Shown here piece by piece: positions 17,898 to 25,967 of a stretch of 64,000 bases of DNA. This DNA comes from Mesorhizobium sp. STM 4661 (GTDB taxonomy: Bacteria > Pseudomonadota > Alphaproteobacteria > Rhizobiales > Rhizobiaceae). The position numbers and the translations under genes are program-made. Under the pieces are notes generated by a model. It worked only from the letters and a program-made list of their open reading frames with translations, searched no databases and had not been told where the DNA came from. Position 1 is the stretch's first letter. The number at the start of each line of letters is the position of its first letter. The stretch is from positions 1 through 64,000 of the forward strand of contig NZ_CAAF010000030.1 in assembly GCF_000359125.1 (NCBI RefSeq). Reading direction: 5' to 3'.

Positions 17898-18239
17898 CTA
17901 TCGAGGCGGCGGCACCGAGACGGATGCAGTGGCCGAAGCTACGGCCGCAGGCGCGGGCAGGGTCTGCAGGTTACCAGTTCGACGAACCTGTCGAGCAGTG
18001 GTGTCGCCCACCCAATTGCAATTGTCATGGCACGGTGAAAAGTGCTGCGAAGAACCGACGCCCGGGGCCACAATATCGTCTCTGTCGCCCAGTGGAGCGT
18101 TGACCTGGCTACCATCAGATCGCAACTCAATGGAAACAACAAGCGAGTTGGCGGGGGCTTGCGCGGCAGCCATCGAAAAGCTTGCCGCGTGAACAAGCAG
18201 CATCACTCCGAGCAAGACTGTAAAGATCTGTCGCGCCAT
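17898..18239 (-). CDS. Small secreted protein of unknown function (113 aa)
   Basis: I recognise no family. A clear signal peptide (residues 1-26, MARQIFTVLLGVMLLVHAAS, cut near MAAAQA) is followed by a short polar domain with a CHDNC pair (about residues 70-74) and a Pro/Ala/Val-rich tail. The two Cys and adjacent His could bind metal or form a disulfide. ATG 18239 was chosen because the signal peptide begins there; twelve in-frame residues upstream look artefactual. It lies 248 bases upstream of the DsbA gene, same direction. Confidence 0.55.
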   Translation of the reverse strand: MARQIFTVLLGVMLLVHAASFSMAAAQAPANSLVVSIELRSDGSQVNAPLGDRDDIVAPGVGSSQHFSPCHDNCNWVGDTTARQVRRTGNLQTLPAPAAVASATASVSVPPPR

Positions 18240-18359
18240 CGTCAGCCAGTAAAACATATAGACAGGCTGAAACATAGGGCGGCGGCTTGTCGCAAGGGCT
18301 GACGCTGTAGCAAAATCGGAAGGCGTTGAATGTCGCGCGGTAATCTCACGACCGGGCAG

Positions 18360-19376
18360 CTATTCGTCCTCAATATGAGGATCGGCCAGCGCGGCGTCCG
18401 GCCTGCTGACCGGGACAGAGTTTGTCGACGTCATTTCCGCCAGTTTTTTCGGCCCGCGGCGATCAAGCAATTTCCGGAACGACGGGTGCATGCCGCCGTC
18501 GGAGTAGGCGTGGACCGATGCTCCAGCTCCGGCCGACACGAGTTTGTTCATGGCAAGCAGATCGGCTTCGTCGCGGGATGCCACGGCCGGAAGCATCGAA
18601 CTTGTCGAGGGCGGGCAAGCCGCGAGCGGGTCGGCAGGTTCCCCGCCTTCAAACTGGGAATTGAAAACGTAGCGCCTGTCGCAATAGGACACACTTGGCT
18701 GTTGCCGTGTGACTTCGAAGAAGTCGTATCCTTGCTTAAGGTTGAGCCAGAAGCTGAAATTCGGATCCCCCCGGTTCTTGGCCATGTTTTGAGGCGTCAT
18801 TCGAAACGGGAAAGCTTCCACCTGGAACGACGCTTGGCCGCCTCTCAGCGCTTCCCTAGCGACGGCATAGATCTCGGCAACGCCCTCATCCGTCATGGCG
18901 AAACATCCGGACGAAGAGCATGCGCCATGCACCATCAGCGCTTCACCGCTGTAACCAAGCGCGCTCTCCAGGCGGTTCGGATAGCCGAGATTGAAGGAGA
19001 GGTAATATTGCGAGGCAGGGTTCAGCATCCCCGCCGTAACGTGATAGAAACCCTCGGGCGCCTGGCGGTCGCCGTTTTTTGTCTTTGGACCCAGCTTCCC
19101 GGACCAGCGACACATGGGGTAGGTTTTCAACAGCGCGAAGCGCCCTGATCGGTCGCGCTTCCAGATTTCCAATTCGCTCTCGTCTTTGAATATGCGGACG
19201 AGGACAGGTGCCGCGGGCGACATTCCCTTCTTGCTCATCTCGGCGATAAGCTTTGCCGGAATGGGTTGCGTTGCCTTCTTATCGACGTCGAGAACATTGG
19301 AAACCGACGTAACGCATCCCGAGATGACGATTGAGAGCACAAGCAGCGCAACCAATCCGCATAATCTGTAAAGCAA
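18360..19376 (-). CDS. YafK-like L,D-transpeptidase lipoprotein
   Basis: This 338-residue protein has a lipoprotein signal with lipobox VISGC (Cys21), then an L,D-transpeptidase domain of the YafK/ErfK type with HGACSSSGCFAMTDEG (H150 and C158). In E. coli, YafK (DpaA) cleaves the Braun lipoprotein-peptidoglycan link, so this one may remodel wall-anchored proteins rather than cross-link the wall. The C-terminal 100 residues are less conserved and probably disordered. It is divergent from lspA, whose product would process its lipobox. Confidence 0.87.
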   Translation of the reverse strand: MLYRLCGLVALLVLSIVISGCVTSVSNVLDVDKKATQPIPAKLIAEMSKKGMSPAAPVLVRIFKDESELEIWKRDRSGRFALLKTYPMCRWSGKLGPKTKNGDRQAPEGFYHVTAGMLNPASQYYLSFNLGYPNRLESALGYSGEALMVHGACSSSGCFAMTDEGVAEIYAVAREALRGGQASFQVEAFPFRMTPQNMAKNRGDPNFSFWLNLKQGYDFFEVTRQQPSVSYCDRRYVFNSQFEGGEPADPLAACPPSTSSMLPAVASRDEADLLAMNKLVSAGAGASVHAYSDGGMHPSFRKLLDRRGPKKLAEMTSTNSVPVSRPDAALADPHIEDE

Positions 19377-19504
19377 GTCGCACCGCCTTTCCCGCCAGAT
19401 TCACCAGACGGAGCCAAATGCACCCCAGTCCATGATTCGTCTCCGCTATTAGCAAGCTTGCCATTCTTCGTCAGTATGATTAACGGAAAATTGACAGTGA
19501 GCTC

Positions 19505-19535
19505 TTGCATCTCACCCTGCTAGAGACGCCATAGG
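19505..19535 (+). promoter_or_regulatory. MerR-type promoter of lspA
   Basis: TTGCAT (19505-19510) and CATAGG (19530-19535) are 19 bp apart. The dyad directly after the -35 reads CTCACC-CTG-CTAGAG (19511-19525): the right half is identical to the ATPase operator and the left half is degenerate. Position, spacing and right half match the other MerR-type promoters in the window. The lspA ATG is 37 bases downstream. It is weaker evidence than the 9157 site because only one half-site is perfect. Confidence 0.65.
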
Positions 19536-19572
19536 GTTGGATCACAGCATCGGACAGAAATGGTGATCGCTT

Positions 19573-20079
19573 ATGGCTTCATACAAAATTCAACCGGCTT
19601 ACCTGATGTTTGCCCTGCTTTTCACGCTGTCTGCCGTGTCAGCCGACCTGTTCACCAAGACAATCATCGTGGAACTGGTGATGCAGCCGCCACGAGTCAT
19701 TCCGGTCACGAGCTTCTTCAATCTGGTGCTCAGCTACAATGAAGGCGTGAGTTTTGGTCTGTTTGCTGACCTCTTCCGCAACCGACCCGGAATTCTCACG
19801 TTCGGCACATCCCTTATCGTCTTGATCATTATCGGCTGGGCGGCAGTGGCAAAGAACCGCACCGAAGCTGCGGCTCTTGGCCTCATTTCTGGCGGAGCGA
19901 GTGGAAATATCGTCGACCGGGCCAAGAATGGTGCAGTGACCGATTTCCTTGATTTTTATATCGCCGACTGGCATTGGCCAGCATTCAACCTGGCTGACGT
20001 CGCCATAGTTGGTGGAACGATCATTCTTGTCGGCGCATCGCTTCTGTCAGCATCGCCATCCGGCATACGCGCCGATTGA
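19573..20079 (+). CDS. lspA: Prolipoprotein signal peptidase II (LspA/PbrC-like)
   Basis: This 168-residue protein has four membrane segments and both catalytic Asp blocks of signal peptidase II: GNIVDRAKNGAVTDFLDFYI (D124) and FNLADVAIVGG (D142). It cleaves lipoprotein signal peptides before the lipidated Cys. Housekeeping lspA usually sits beside ileS. Here it follows a MerR-type promoter in a metal-resistance region, which resembles PbrC, the LspA-type protein of lead-resistance operons. It should therefore be a metal-induced paralogue; whether the genome has a second, housekeeping copy cannot be seen here. Confidence 0.9.
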   Translation: MASYKIQPAYLMFALLFTLSAVSADLFTKTIIVELVMQPPRVIPVTSFFNLVLSYNEGVSFGLFADLFRNRPGILTFGTSLIVLIIIGWAAVAKNRTEAAALGLISGGASGNIVDRAKNGAVTDFLDFYIADWHWPAFNLADVAIVGGTIILVGASLLSASPSGIRAD

Positions 20080-20116
20080 GATCTGGTTGAACGCTGTTGA
20101 GTTGGAAGGAAAAATA

Positions 20117-20317
20117 TTGGAAATCGGCCTGCAAAAGCTTTCCGAAGCTGAAACGCTGGAACTGGTCCGCAAGCGAAAAAGGGGGAACGCGATTCTGATG
20201 GTCGCGCTTCTGGTTTTTGTCGCAGCGGTGTTCGCGTCGAGTTTCGTCCATCTGCGCAAGGAAAGTCGCGGGCCGGCTCCTTCAACCGTCCAGCGTCCAG
20301 CGGTCACAAACCAGTGA
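20117..20317 (+). CDS. Small single-span membrane protein (66 aa)
   Basis: No family is recognised. The 66-residue product begins at TTG 20117 with GGAAGGA 7 bases upstream. A short amphipathic start (LEIGLQKLSEAETLELVRKR) is followed by one hydrophobic segment, AILMVALLVFVAAVFASSFV (about 25-44), and a short basic, Pro-containing tail. It lies 37 bases after lspA and very likely shares its transcript. Confidence 0.55.
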   Translation: MEIGLQKLSEAETLELVRKRKRGNAILMVALLVFVAAVFASSFVHLRKESRGPAPSTVQRPAVTNQ

Positions 20318-20379
20318 GTGGCGAGCCGGTGAAAATCGAACCATACTCCCGGCACAAGAAATGTGCTGCCAGGGGAAAC

Positions 20380-20589
20380 ATGTCGCTTCTAGGAAGACTG
20401 GGTATTTTCGCCGTCGTGGGCTCAACTGCATACGTTGCGTTGTCAGCCGTGTTCTGGCTTTATTGCATTGTAGGTGGCCACGATCTTCTCGAAATGTTTT
20501 ATGGCGGGACGGCCGCGATTGTCCTTGCGTTGGCGGCCGGCGTCGAATTTGCCTGGCTTGCGCCGTCCTTGAGGCTTATTCGAAATTGA
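20380..20589 (+). CDS. Small two-span membrane protein (69 aa)
   Basis: No family is recognised. The 69-residue product has two hydrophobic segments (about 7-30 and 42-60) and almost no polar loop. ATG 20380 has AGGGG about 5 bases upstream. An alternative GTG at 20314 overlaps the preceding stop codon and would add 22 residues, but lacks a good ribosome site. It is third in the lspA transcript unit and ends 4 bases before the convergent BTLCP gene. Confidence 0.5.
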   Translation: MSLLGRLGIFAVVGSTAYVALSAVFWLYCIVGGHDLLEMFYGGTAAIVLALAAGVEFAWLAPSLRLIRN

Positions 20590-20593
20590 TTGC

Positions 20594-21184
20594 TCAGCCG
20601 CTTACGAGACTTACCCATGTATTTGGGTCCGTTTGCGCCTGTCGTTTCAGGAAGTAGATCTCCGCGTCGCGCCACAGCAGGATCTGCTGCTCGACATTGT
20701 CCAGCACGAAATCGCCCTTGTCGGTGACTATCGTGAGAACTGCGTGTCCGCCGCCGTTCGCATCTCGACCGACCGTCATCAGAAGAGAGCCAAGTGGAAA
20801 CCCGCTCTGGTTTAGAAGCTTGCGCTTCATCAGGGCGTAATCCTCGCAATCGCCGGTCGCCTTGGGGTATTCCCATCGTTCTTCGACGCCGAAGATTTCG
20901 AGATCGGTCATGGGCTTTACCGAGGCGTTCACCTGGTTGTTGATCTCTATCATCTGGCTCCAGCGCTTCCGAGTTAGCTCGACCGAGTCGCTAACGGCCG
21001 GCCGCGCACACTCGGTCGAGATGCGCCGGCAGAACTCATAATAGCCCACCGGTATCGTCGTTTTCCCGAACGTTTGCATGTTCGGCGCCTCGTCCGGCTG
21101 AGCGGGATTGAGATGGAGCGCATTTGCGCTCGCCGACGCGCAAGACAAGACAAGCGCAAATGCGCTCAAAACGAAGCTTTTCAT
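20594..21184 (-). CDS. BTLCP transglutaminase-like cysteine peptidase (copy 1)
   Basis: This 196-residue secreted protein (signal residues 1-20, cut at ASA) belongs to the bacterial transglutaminase-like cysteine peptidase family, typical of alphaproteobacteria. The catalytic triad is C113 (GDCEDYALMKR), H147 (GGGHAVLTIVTDKG) and D162. In pseudomonads the relative LapG cleaves a surface adhesin near the membrane, but here no adhesin or LapD-type partner is nearby, so the substrate is unknown. The ATG follows a GAGAGTG-like site. A paralogue lies at 35424. Confidence 0.87.
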   Translation of the reverse strand: MKSFVLSAFALVLSCASASANALHLNPAQPDEAPNMQTFGKTTIPVGYYEFCRRISTECARPAVSDSVELTRKRWSQMIEINNQVNASVKPMTDLEIFGVEERWEYPKATGDCEDYALMKRKLLNQSGFPLGSLLMTVGRDANGGGHAVLTIVTDKGDFVLDNVEQQILLWRDAEIYFLKRQAQTDPNTWVSLVSG

Positions 21185-21422
21185 GGTGACACTCTCCCCA
21201 GAGGTTTATGAGAAGAGCCTACCAAACAGGCGTCAAAACCACCCAAAAACGAGCACTTGGATTTTAGGAAAAGTTGTCTCTAAATCAAATGTTTCGCTTT
21301 ACAATTCGATCATCTCTTCGAGCCATCTGGATGGCGGCCTGCTAGACCAGGCATCGCCGTCGCAAGCCGTTCGATCATTAAGCGCCGCCGACAACAGCAA
21401 GGCCTTCCTCGAGGGGCGGGTT

Positions 21423-22049
21423 TCAGTTCGCCCCGACCGGGAGCAGGCGTCGAATTTTCTGCAGGGCCATATCGCGTGACTCTTCGCGATCGATCGTTCC
21501 GGAAAACCTGCCTTCGCGGTCGAAGAGAAGGACTCCGGCCGTGTGATCCATCGTATAGTCGCCGTCCTGTGTCGGAACCTTGGCGTAGTAAATCCTGTAG
21601 GCTTTTGCAAAACGAGTGAGTTCCGCCGGCTCCGGCCGCAGGGCGACAATCCTGCGGTCAAACGATGACATGTACTGCTTCAGTGTGGCCACTGTGTCGC
21701 GCTCGGGGTCGACGGATATGAGGAAGCCTCGGAGTTCGTCGGCTTCGGCGCCAAGCGCGTCGAACCAGGATGACATTTCGGCCAGGGTCGTCGGGCAGAT
21801 GTCGGGGCAATTGGTGAAACCGACGAACATCAGCCACCCCTTGCCGGCGTAGGTCTTTTCAGTAACCACTTCGCCCGTTTGCGAAACCATGGAAAAGGGG
21901 CCTCCAAGCGGCTTCCCGACACTTTCTGTTCCGCCGAGAGTTGGCGCCACACTTTTGGTTCCGGTTCCGGCAATAACAAGATAGACCAACAGCGCCAGGG
22001 TTGCCGCAATCGCCCCCCAAGTGACCTTGCGAAAGGTGGTGACGTTCAT
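21423..22049 (-). CDS. SCO1/SenC copper-delivery protein (copy 1)
   Basis: This 208-residue protein has one N-terminal membrane segment (about 11-28) and a periplasmic thioredoxin fold with FTNCPDICPTTL (C81, C85) and a downstream copper-ligand His (H169 in MDHTAGVLL). SCO proteins load Cu(A) of cytochrome c oxidase or act as thiol oxidoreductases. ATG 22049 lies 11 bases after the PCu(A)C stop. The pair is the standard SCO1-PCu(A)C copper-insertion unit. Confidence 0.9.
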   Translation of the reverse strand: MNVTTFRKVTWGAIAATLALLVYLVIAGTGTKSVAPTLGGTESVGKPLGGPFSMVSQTGEVVTEKTYAGKGWLMFVGFTNCPDICPTTLAEMSSWFDALGAEADELRGFLISVDPERDTVATLKQYMSSFDRRIVALRPEPAELTRFAKAYRIYYAKVPTQDGDYTMDHTAGVLLFDREGRFSGTIDREESRDMALQKIRRLLPVGAN

Positions 22050-22060
22050 TGGACCGGCTC

Positions 22061-22570
22061 TCAATCAACTGAACCGTGGTGATGGTCTATCGGCTTGGTG
22101 CCTATTGGTCGGGTAATGGCCGTCGTTGACAACGACGCTCCATCCGCAAATGCAAGCAGCAAATCAACCTTGTCGCCTGGCTTGAAATCGACTGTCGGCG
22201 CCATGAGCATCATGTGAATCCCTCCGGGCTTCATCAGAAGCTCCGCGTGCCCAGGGATGAATATGCCCTCCTTTATCGGTCGCATCTTCGCCACCCCGTC
22301 AACGACCTCTGTTCGATGAAGCGAGACCGAAGCAAAATCGTCGCTCTGAACAGAGACAAGATCCGACTGTTGCTTCGAACCGTTCCAGACGGTGATGTAT
22401 CCTGCCAGCATCTTTGCGCCGGACAGTGCCAGAATGACCTCGGCGTGTTCGACAACCAGCTTGCTTTCGGCGTCGGCGTGGCGGGGGCGCTCCTGCGCCG
22501 AAGCGCTCTGCAAGCAAATGATCAGAGCGCCCGCGGTTAGCGCGACCATCCCGAAGGAGTTTTTGATCAT
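22061..22570 (-). CDS. PCu(A)C copper chaperone
   Basis: This 169-residue periplasmic protein has a signal peptide (residues 1-26, cut near SAQ) and the PCu(A)C copper site H-x10-M-x22-H-x-M: H85, M96, H119, M121. It accepts Cu(I) and hands it to SCO1 or directly to oxidase subunit II. A short HHHGSVD tail adds three His. ATG 22570 follows GAGGA at 8 bases. It is immediately upstream of the SCO1 gene. Confidence 0.9.
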   Translation of the reverse strand: MIKNSFGMVALTAGALIICLQSASAQERPRHADAESKLVVEHAEVILALSGAKMLAGYITVWNGSKQQSDLVSVQSDDFASVSLHRTEVVDGVAKMRPIKEGIFIPGHAELLMKPGGIHMMLMAPTVDFKPGDKVDLLLAFADGASLSTTAITRPIGTKPIDHHHGSVD

Positions 22571-22785
22571 CCGCGAATCCTCGTGGTAGTCGGCTGGCCG
22601 AACAGTCGGCCCAGGCTCATGTGTGTGCAAACTTAGATGCAGTCAACGTGACAAACGGCGCCATCTGTCACGCGAGATTGGGCGGTTAGGTTCAAATCTG
22701 ACTGGAAACATCGCCTTTGGCTTGGCTGCGACAAATCCTCGCGATGTGGCGCGAACAGTTGACGTGCGGCAATTGAGTGGCCAAT

Positions 22786-22800
22786 CTCTAGTCACTATAG
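22786..22800. promoter_or_regulatory. MerR-type operator dyad at the regulator gene
   Basis: The sequence CTCTAG-TCA-CTATAG lies 17 bases before the merR ATG. It is one base off a perfect 6-3-6 dyad and shares its left arm with the ATPase operator and its right arm with the PAP2 operator's left arm. No 19-bp spaced promoter can be aligned on the plus strand here, so it is more likely a binding site for autoregulation than an activated promoter. Confidence 0.6.
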
Positions 22801-22817
22801 AAAATGAGGTGCTGCCC

Positions 22818-23231
22818 ATGCTGACGATTGGCGATCTTTCTCGCAAAACCGGGGTGAAGATTCCCACCATTCGCTACTACGAGCAAATGGGTCTTTTGGA
22901 TGCCGCGGAACGATCCGAGGGCAACCAGAGACGGTATGCTGCTCCGGAAAGAGAGCGGCTGTCCTTTATCAAGCATGCCCGCGAGCTCGGTCTGACAATT
23001 GAGGCAATTCGCGAACTGATCGATCTCAGTGCGCACCCGGAGCGTCCATGCGAGGAAGCCGACCGGATTGCGGCCGAGCAGCTAACCGCCGTTCGGGAGA
23101 AGATAGAGAAACTCCGGCGTTTGGAAAAGGAACTCAAGCGAATCGCCACCCGTTGCGCCGGCGACCAGATCAAGGACTGCTATGTCATCCGGGCGTTGGC
23201 ACATCATGAGATGTGCGAAAGCGACCACTGA
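22818..23231 (+). CDS. MerR-family divalent-metal regulator (PbrR/ZntR/CadR-like)
   Basis: This 137-residue regulator has the MerR winged-helix domain (residues 1-70, GVKIPTIRYYEQMGLL and later NQRRY), a coiled-coil dimer helix (80-112) and a metal loop. Cysteines C78, C113, C121 and C133 are present. Cys at position 78 in the dimer helix is the mark of divalent-metal sensors (ZntR, CadR, PbrR), whereas Cu(I) sensors such as CueR have Ser there. ATG 22818 follows GAGGTG. It is the only MerR gene in the window and the natural partner for the four 19-bp-spacer promoters. Zn, Cd or Pb specificity is undecided. Confidence 0.88.
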   Translation: MLTIGDLSRKTGVKIPTIRYYEQMGLLDAAERSEGNQRRYAAPERERLSFIKHARELGLTIEAIRELIDLSAHPERPCEEADRIAAEQLTAVREKIEKLRRLEKELKRIATRCAGDQIKDCYVIRALAHHEMCESDH

Positions 23232-23663
23232 CAACTGGGTGTACCTCGGGCTCGAAGGATCGGTAATCTACGCGCCGTTATGCATTTCGGCTCAAGGTGG
23301 GTTCTCGAGTCTCAAGGCTACCGGGTTGGCCGCCGTCCGCAACTTGCGGCCACCGTTTCGGTCAATGCCGACGCCCTCTATCGCTCACCCTCTGGAAGGC
23401 CTATGGCGTCATCAACCCGCCATCATACCTGAGCGGGGCAGCCACGGCCCAGCCAGTTGTTTGAATGCGACCGGACGATTGGCCTAGTCGTGCCTGACAT
23501 GCCTTGAGGCTCGCCTGGCATGGGCGAAGCTGGCCTGGATACTCACCCCCACGACATGCGGCTGATGCGTGGGACGGCACAACGTCCGTTGTACGCCAGC
23601 TATCCATAAATCGCCGGTCGGTTTGAAGGTAGACAACCAAGGCAAGAAGGGCAAGACTCTCAC
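23232..23663. other. Intergenic stretch
   Basis: No gene, remnant or dyad that I can support is visible in these 430 bases. Open frames on both strands have biased, motif-free translations. The right end should contain the promoter of the His-tailed transporter. Confidence 0.5.
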
Positions 23664-24728
23664 ATGATTCAGCCCCGCTCTCATTCGCACCTTTGGCCCG
23701 GCGTCCCGCTCGCACTGGGTTCAGCCGCTCTGTTCGGAGCAGTGTCGCCGTTATCCAAGCTGCTGCTCGATGTGGTGAGCCCGCTCATGCTCGCAGGGTT
23801 GCTCTATCTGGGCGCGGGCCTCGGGCTGGCTCTGTTCTGGTTTTATCGCAACTCGATCGGCGAAGGCGCAAACGAGGCCTCCCTACAACGGGCTGATCTT
23901 CCCTGGCTAGCGGCCGCCATTGCTGTTGGTGGTGTCGTCGCACCTGTCCTGCTTATGTCTGGACTCGCCTTAGCAACTGCTTCCAGCGCCGCCCTACTGC
24001 TGAATGTCGAAGGGTTGGCCACCATGGCGATTGCGTGGCTGGTGTTCCGTGAAAACGTCGACCGCCGGCTGCTGGTCGGGGCTGGCGCAATCCTTGCCGG
24101 TGCCGTCGTTCTCTCCTGGGAAGGACAGGGGCTGGCACTCAATGCCGGCGCCCTGCTGATCGTTGGCGCCTGCGTGGCTTGGGGCATCGATAACAATCTG
24201 ACCAGGAAGATTTCCGCAGCCGACCCAGTCACCATCGCAATGCTCAAGGGCTTGGTGGCCGGAACGACCAACGTAGTGGTGGCATTGCTTTCGGGCGCTG
24301 CACTTCCTCATCCCGCGTCCTTCTGGGCGGCGGCGGTCGTCGGCTTTCTCGGCATCGGCGTCAGCCTGGTGATGTTCATTCTCGCGCTGCGGCACCTCGG
24401 GACGGCGCGCACCGGCGCCTATTATTCCCTGGCGCCGTTCATCGGCGCGTTTCTGGCGATTGCCTTGCTGGGTGAGTCGCTAACCGTCCGGCTGCTCGTG
24501 GCCGGTGTGCTGATGGGGGCAGGGCTCTGGCTGCATCTTGCCGAACGTCACGCGCATGATCACGAGCACGAAGGGCTGGAACACGAGCACAGTCATGTCC
24601 ACGACGCGCACCACCAGCATGCTCATGACGGGCCCGTGACCGAACCGCATTCACATTGGCACCGTCATGCGCCGATGCGGCACTCGCACGTCCACTACCC
24701 CGACCTTCACCACCAACATCGGCACTGA
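23664..24728 (+). CDS. DMT/EamA transporter with His-rich C-terminal tail
   Basis: This 354-residue inner-membrane protein has ten hydrophobic segments in two EamA repeats (about residues 12-140 and 155-290), as in drug/metabolite exporters. The last 60 residues, after HLAERHAHDHEHE, hold more than 20 His in HxH patterns (HSHVH, HSHWHRHA, HHQHRH). This length of His tail is unusual for DMT transporters and suggests metal binding in the cytosol or periplasm, so the substrate may be a metal or a metal complex. GTAGAC-like bases precede the ATG with no clear ribosome site. It is convergent with the ZIP gene. Confidence 0.85.
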   Translation: MIQPRSHSHLWPGVPLALGSAALFGAVSPLSKLLLDVVSPLMLAGLLYLGAGLGLALFWFYRNSIGEGANEASLQRADLPWLAAAIAVGGVVAPVLLMSGLALATASSAALLLNVEGLATMAIAWLVFRENVDRRLLVGAGAILAGAVVLSWEGQGLALNAGALLIVGACVAWGIDNNLTRKISAADPVTIAMLKGLVAGTTNVVVALLSGAALPHPASFWAAAVVGFLGIGVSLVMFILALRHLGTARTGAYYSLAPFIGAFLAIALLGESLTVRLLVAGVLMGAGLWLHLAERHAHDHEHEGLEHEHSHVHDAHHQHAHDGPVTEPHSHWHRHAPMRHSHVHYPDLHHQHRH

Positions 24729-24779
24729 GCCGAGGACGTCGTCAGCCGCAGCAGCGCACCTTTGTCGGTGCGGCCATGG

Positions 24780-25967
24780 TCAGACCTTCACCAAAGCCGC
24801 CGTCGCGTACATGAAGGCGACGCCGGCCGCCAGGCCACCCATCACCGGCGGCGTGAAGAAGGCATCGAGGCCCTTCTGGTTGCTGCGCATCAGATAGGCG
24901 CCGACCTCGACGATGACCTGCAGGATCGCACCGGCGCCGATGGCGAGCGCAAGTGCTGACCATTGCGGGGCATAGGCCAGGCTGCCGAGCCACATGCCGA
25001 CCACGGCGGGCCCGCCGGCGAGCAAGGTCAGGCCGACAAACGTCCACAGCGGTGGCCGCTGCTTCAGGATCGGGGCGGCGATGCCGATGCCTTCGGTAAT
25101 GTTGTGCAAGGTGAAGCCGAGCACCAGGAAGGTTCCGAGGCTTGCCGAGCCGGCGGCGAAGGCGGCGCCGATGGCAAGACCTTCGCCGAGATTGTGAAGG
25201 CCGATGCCGAGCGCGATATAGGTGGCCAACGCCAGCCCTGTCGGCGTGCCGCTTCGCCGTCCGATCGCCATCAGCACAAGGAAGCTGGCTAGGCCCGCCA
25301 GCACCACCATCACCGGCCCCTGGAAGACGGCGGCCGCGGTTCCGACAAGGTCGAAGGATTCCTCGATCGTATCGATCAGCAGAAAGGCCAGCAGTCCGAT
25401 GGTCAGCGCCAGCAGGAAGTTCATGCCGCTTCGCCCGACACCGCGCAGCGCCGGGTAGAACAACAGGCCAATGGCGACGGGTAGCACGCCGACGATGACG
25501 CCTACCAACCCCTGCAGCTTGAGTTGCCCAGCTGTCACTGTTGGCGTCGGAACGGCAACCTCGATCATATGTTCAAAGGTCACGCCCGTATTGGTTACGA
25601 CGTTGACTCGATGTGTCTCGCCCAGGATCCATGGGAAAGGCAGGTTGATCCACGCCGTGGAGGCGCGCGCGATATCGCCAGGTGGGTCCTGGGTGAATTG
25701 CCAGTAGGCCCCGTCGACCTGGACCTGGGCGATCTTCATCGGCTCGGAGCCGCCGGCCCGCACAAGCAGGTGAAGGCCTGACGTGTCGAGCACGGTACGC
25801 TCGAACGTCAGTTTCTCGACAGCGGGCGCGCCATTTGAAAATCCCTGCAGCGGATTGACGGCGAGGATCCACGCCGCGGCAATGGCGAGCGCTGCCAGAG
25901 GCAGGCCAATCCACAAAAGACGGATTCGCGACCGTGCCGGCGAACCGGCTGCAACGACTTTGCTCAT
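24780..25967 (-). CDS. ZIP-family metal transporter with periplasmic N-terminal domain
   Basis: This 395-residue protein has one N-terminal membrane segment (about 17-38), a predicted extracytoplasmic beta-rich domain (about 40-145) and eight C-terminal helices with two ZIP signatures: GIGLHNLGEGLAIG and LGFTLHNITEGIGI. The HN-EG pairs form the binuclear metal site for Zn2+ or Fe2+ import. The ATG overlaps the multicopper-oxidase stop (ATGA, 25964-25967), so the two proteins are translationally coupled. The extra periplasmic domain, absent from ordinary ZIPs, could dock the oxidase. Confidence 0.85.
   Translation of the reverse strand: MSKVVAAGSPARSRIRLLWIGLPLAALAIAAAWILAVNPLQGFSNGAPAVEKLTFERTVLDTSGLHLLVRAGGSEPMKIAQVQVDGAYWQFTQDPPGDIARASTAWINLPFPWILGETHRVNVVTNTGVTFEHMIEVAVPTPTVTAGQLKLQGLVGVIVGVLPVAIGLLFYPALRGVGRSGMNFLLALTIGLLAFLLIDTIEESFDLVGTAAAVFQGPVMVVLAGLASFLVLMAIGRRSGTPTGLALATYIALGIGLHNLGEGLAIGAAFAAGSASLGTFLVLGFTLHNITEGIGIAAPILKQRPPLWTFVGLTLLAGGPAVVGMWLGSLAYAPQWSALALAIGAGAILQVIVEVGAYLMRSNQKGLDAFFTPPVMGGLAAGVAFMYATAALVKV

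Noticed and set aside
22773..22801. TTGAGT-N17-TATAGA as a promoter for the merR gene.
   Set aside because: It overlaps the operator and would place the transcript start at or after the ribosome site, too close to the ATG at 22818 for a normal leader. I kept only the operator.
24755..24772. A short hairpin (CGCACC loop GGTGCG) between the convergent DMT and ZIP genes, considered as a terminator.
   Set aside because: The six-base stem is short and no T run follows on either strand.
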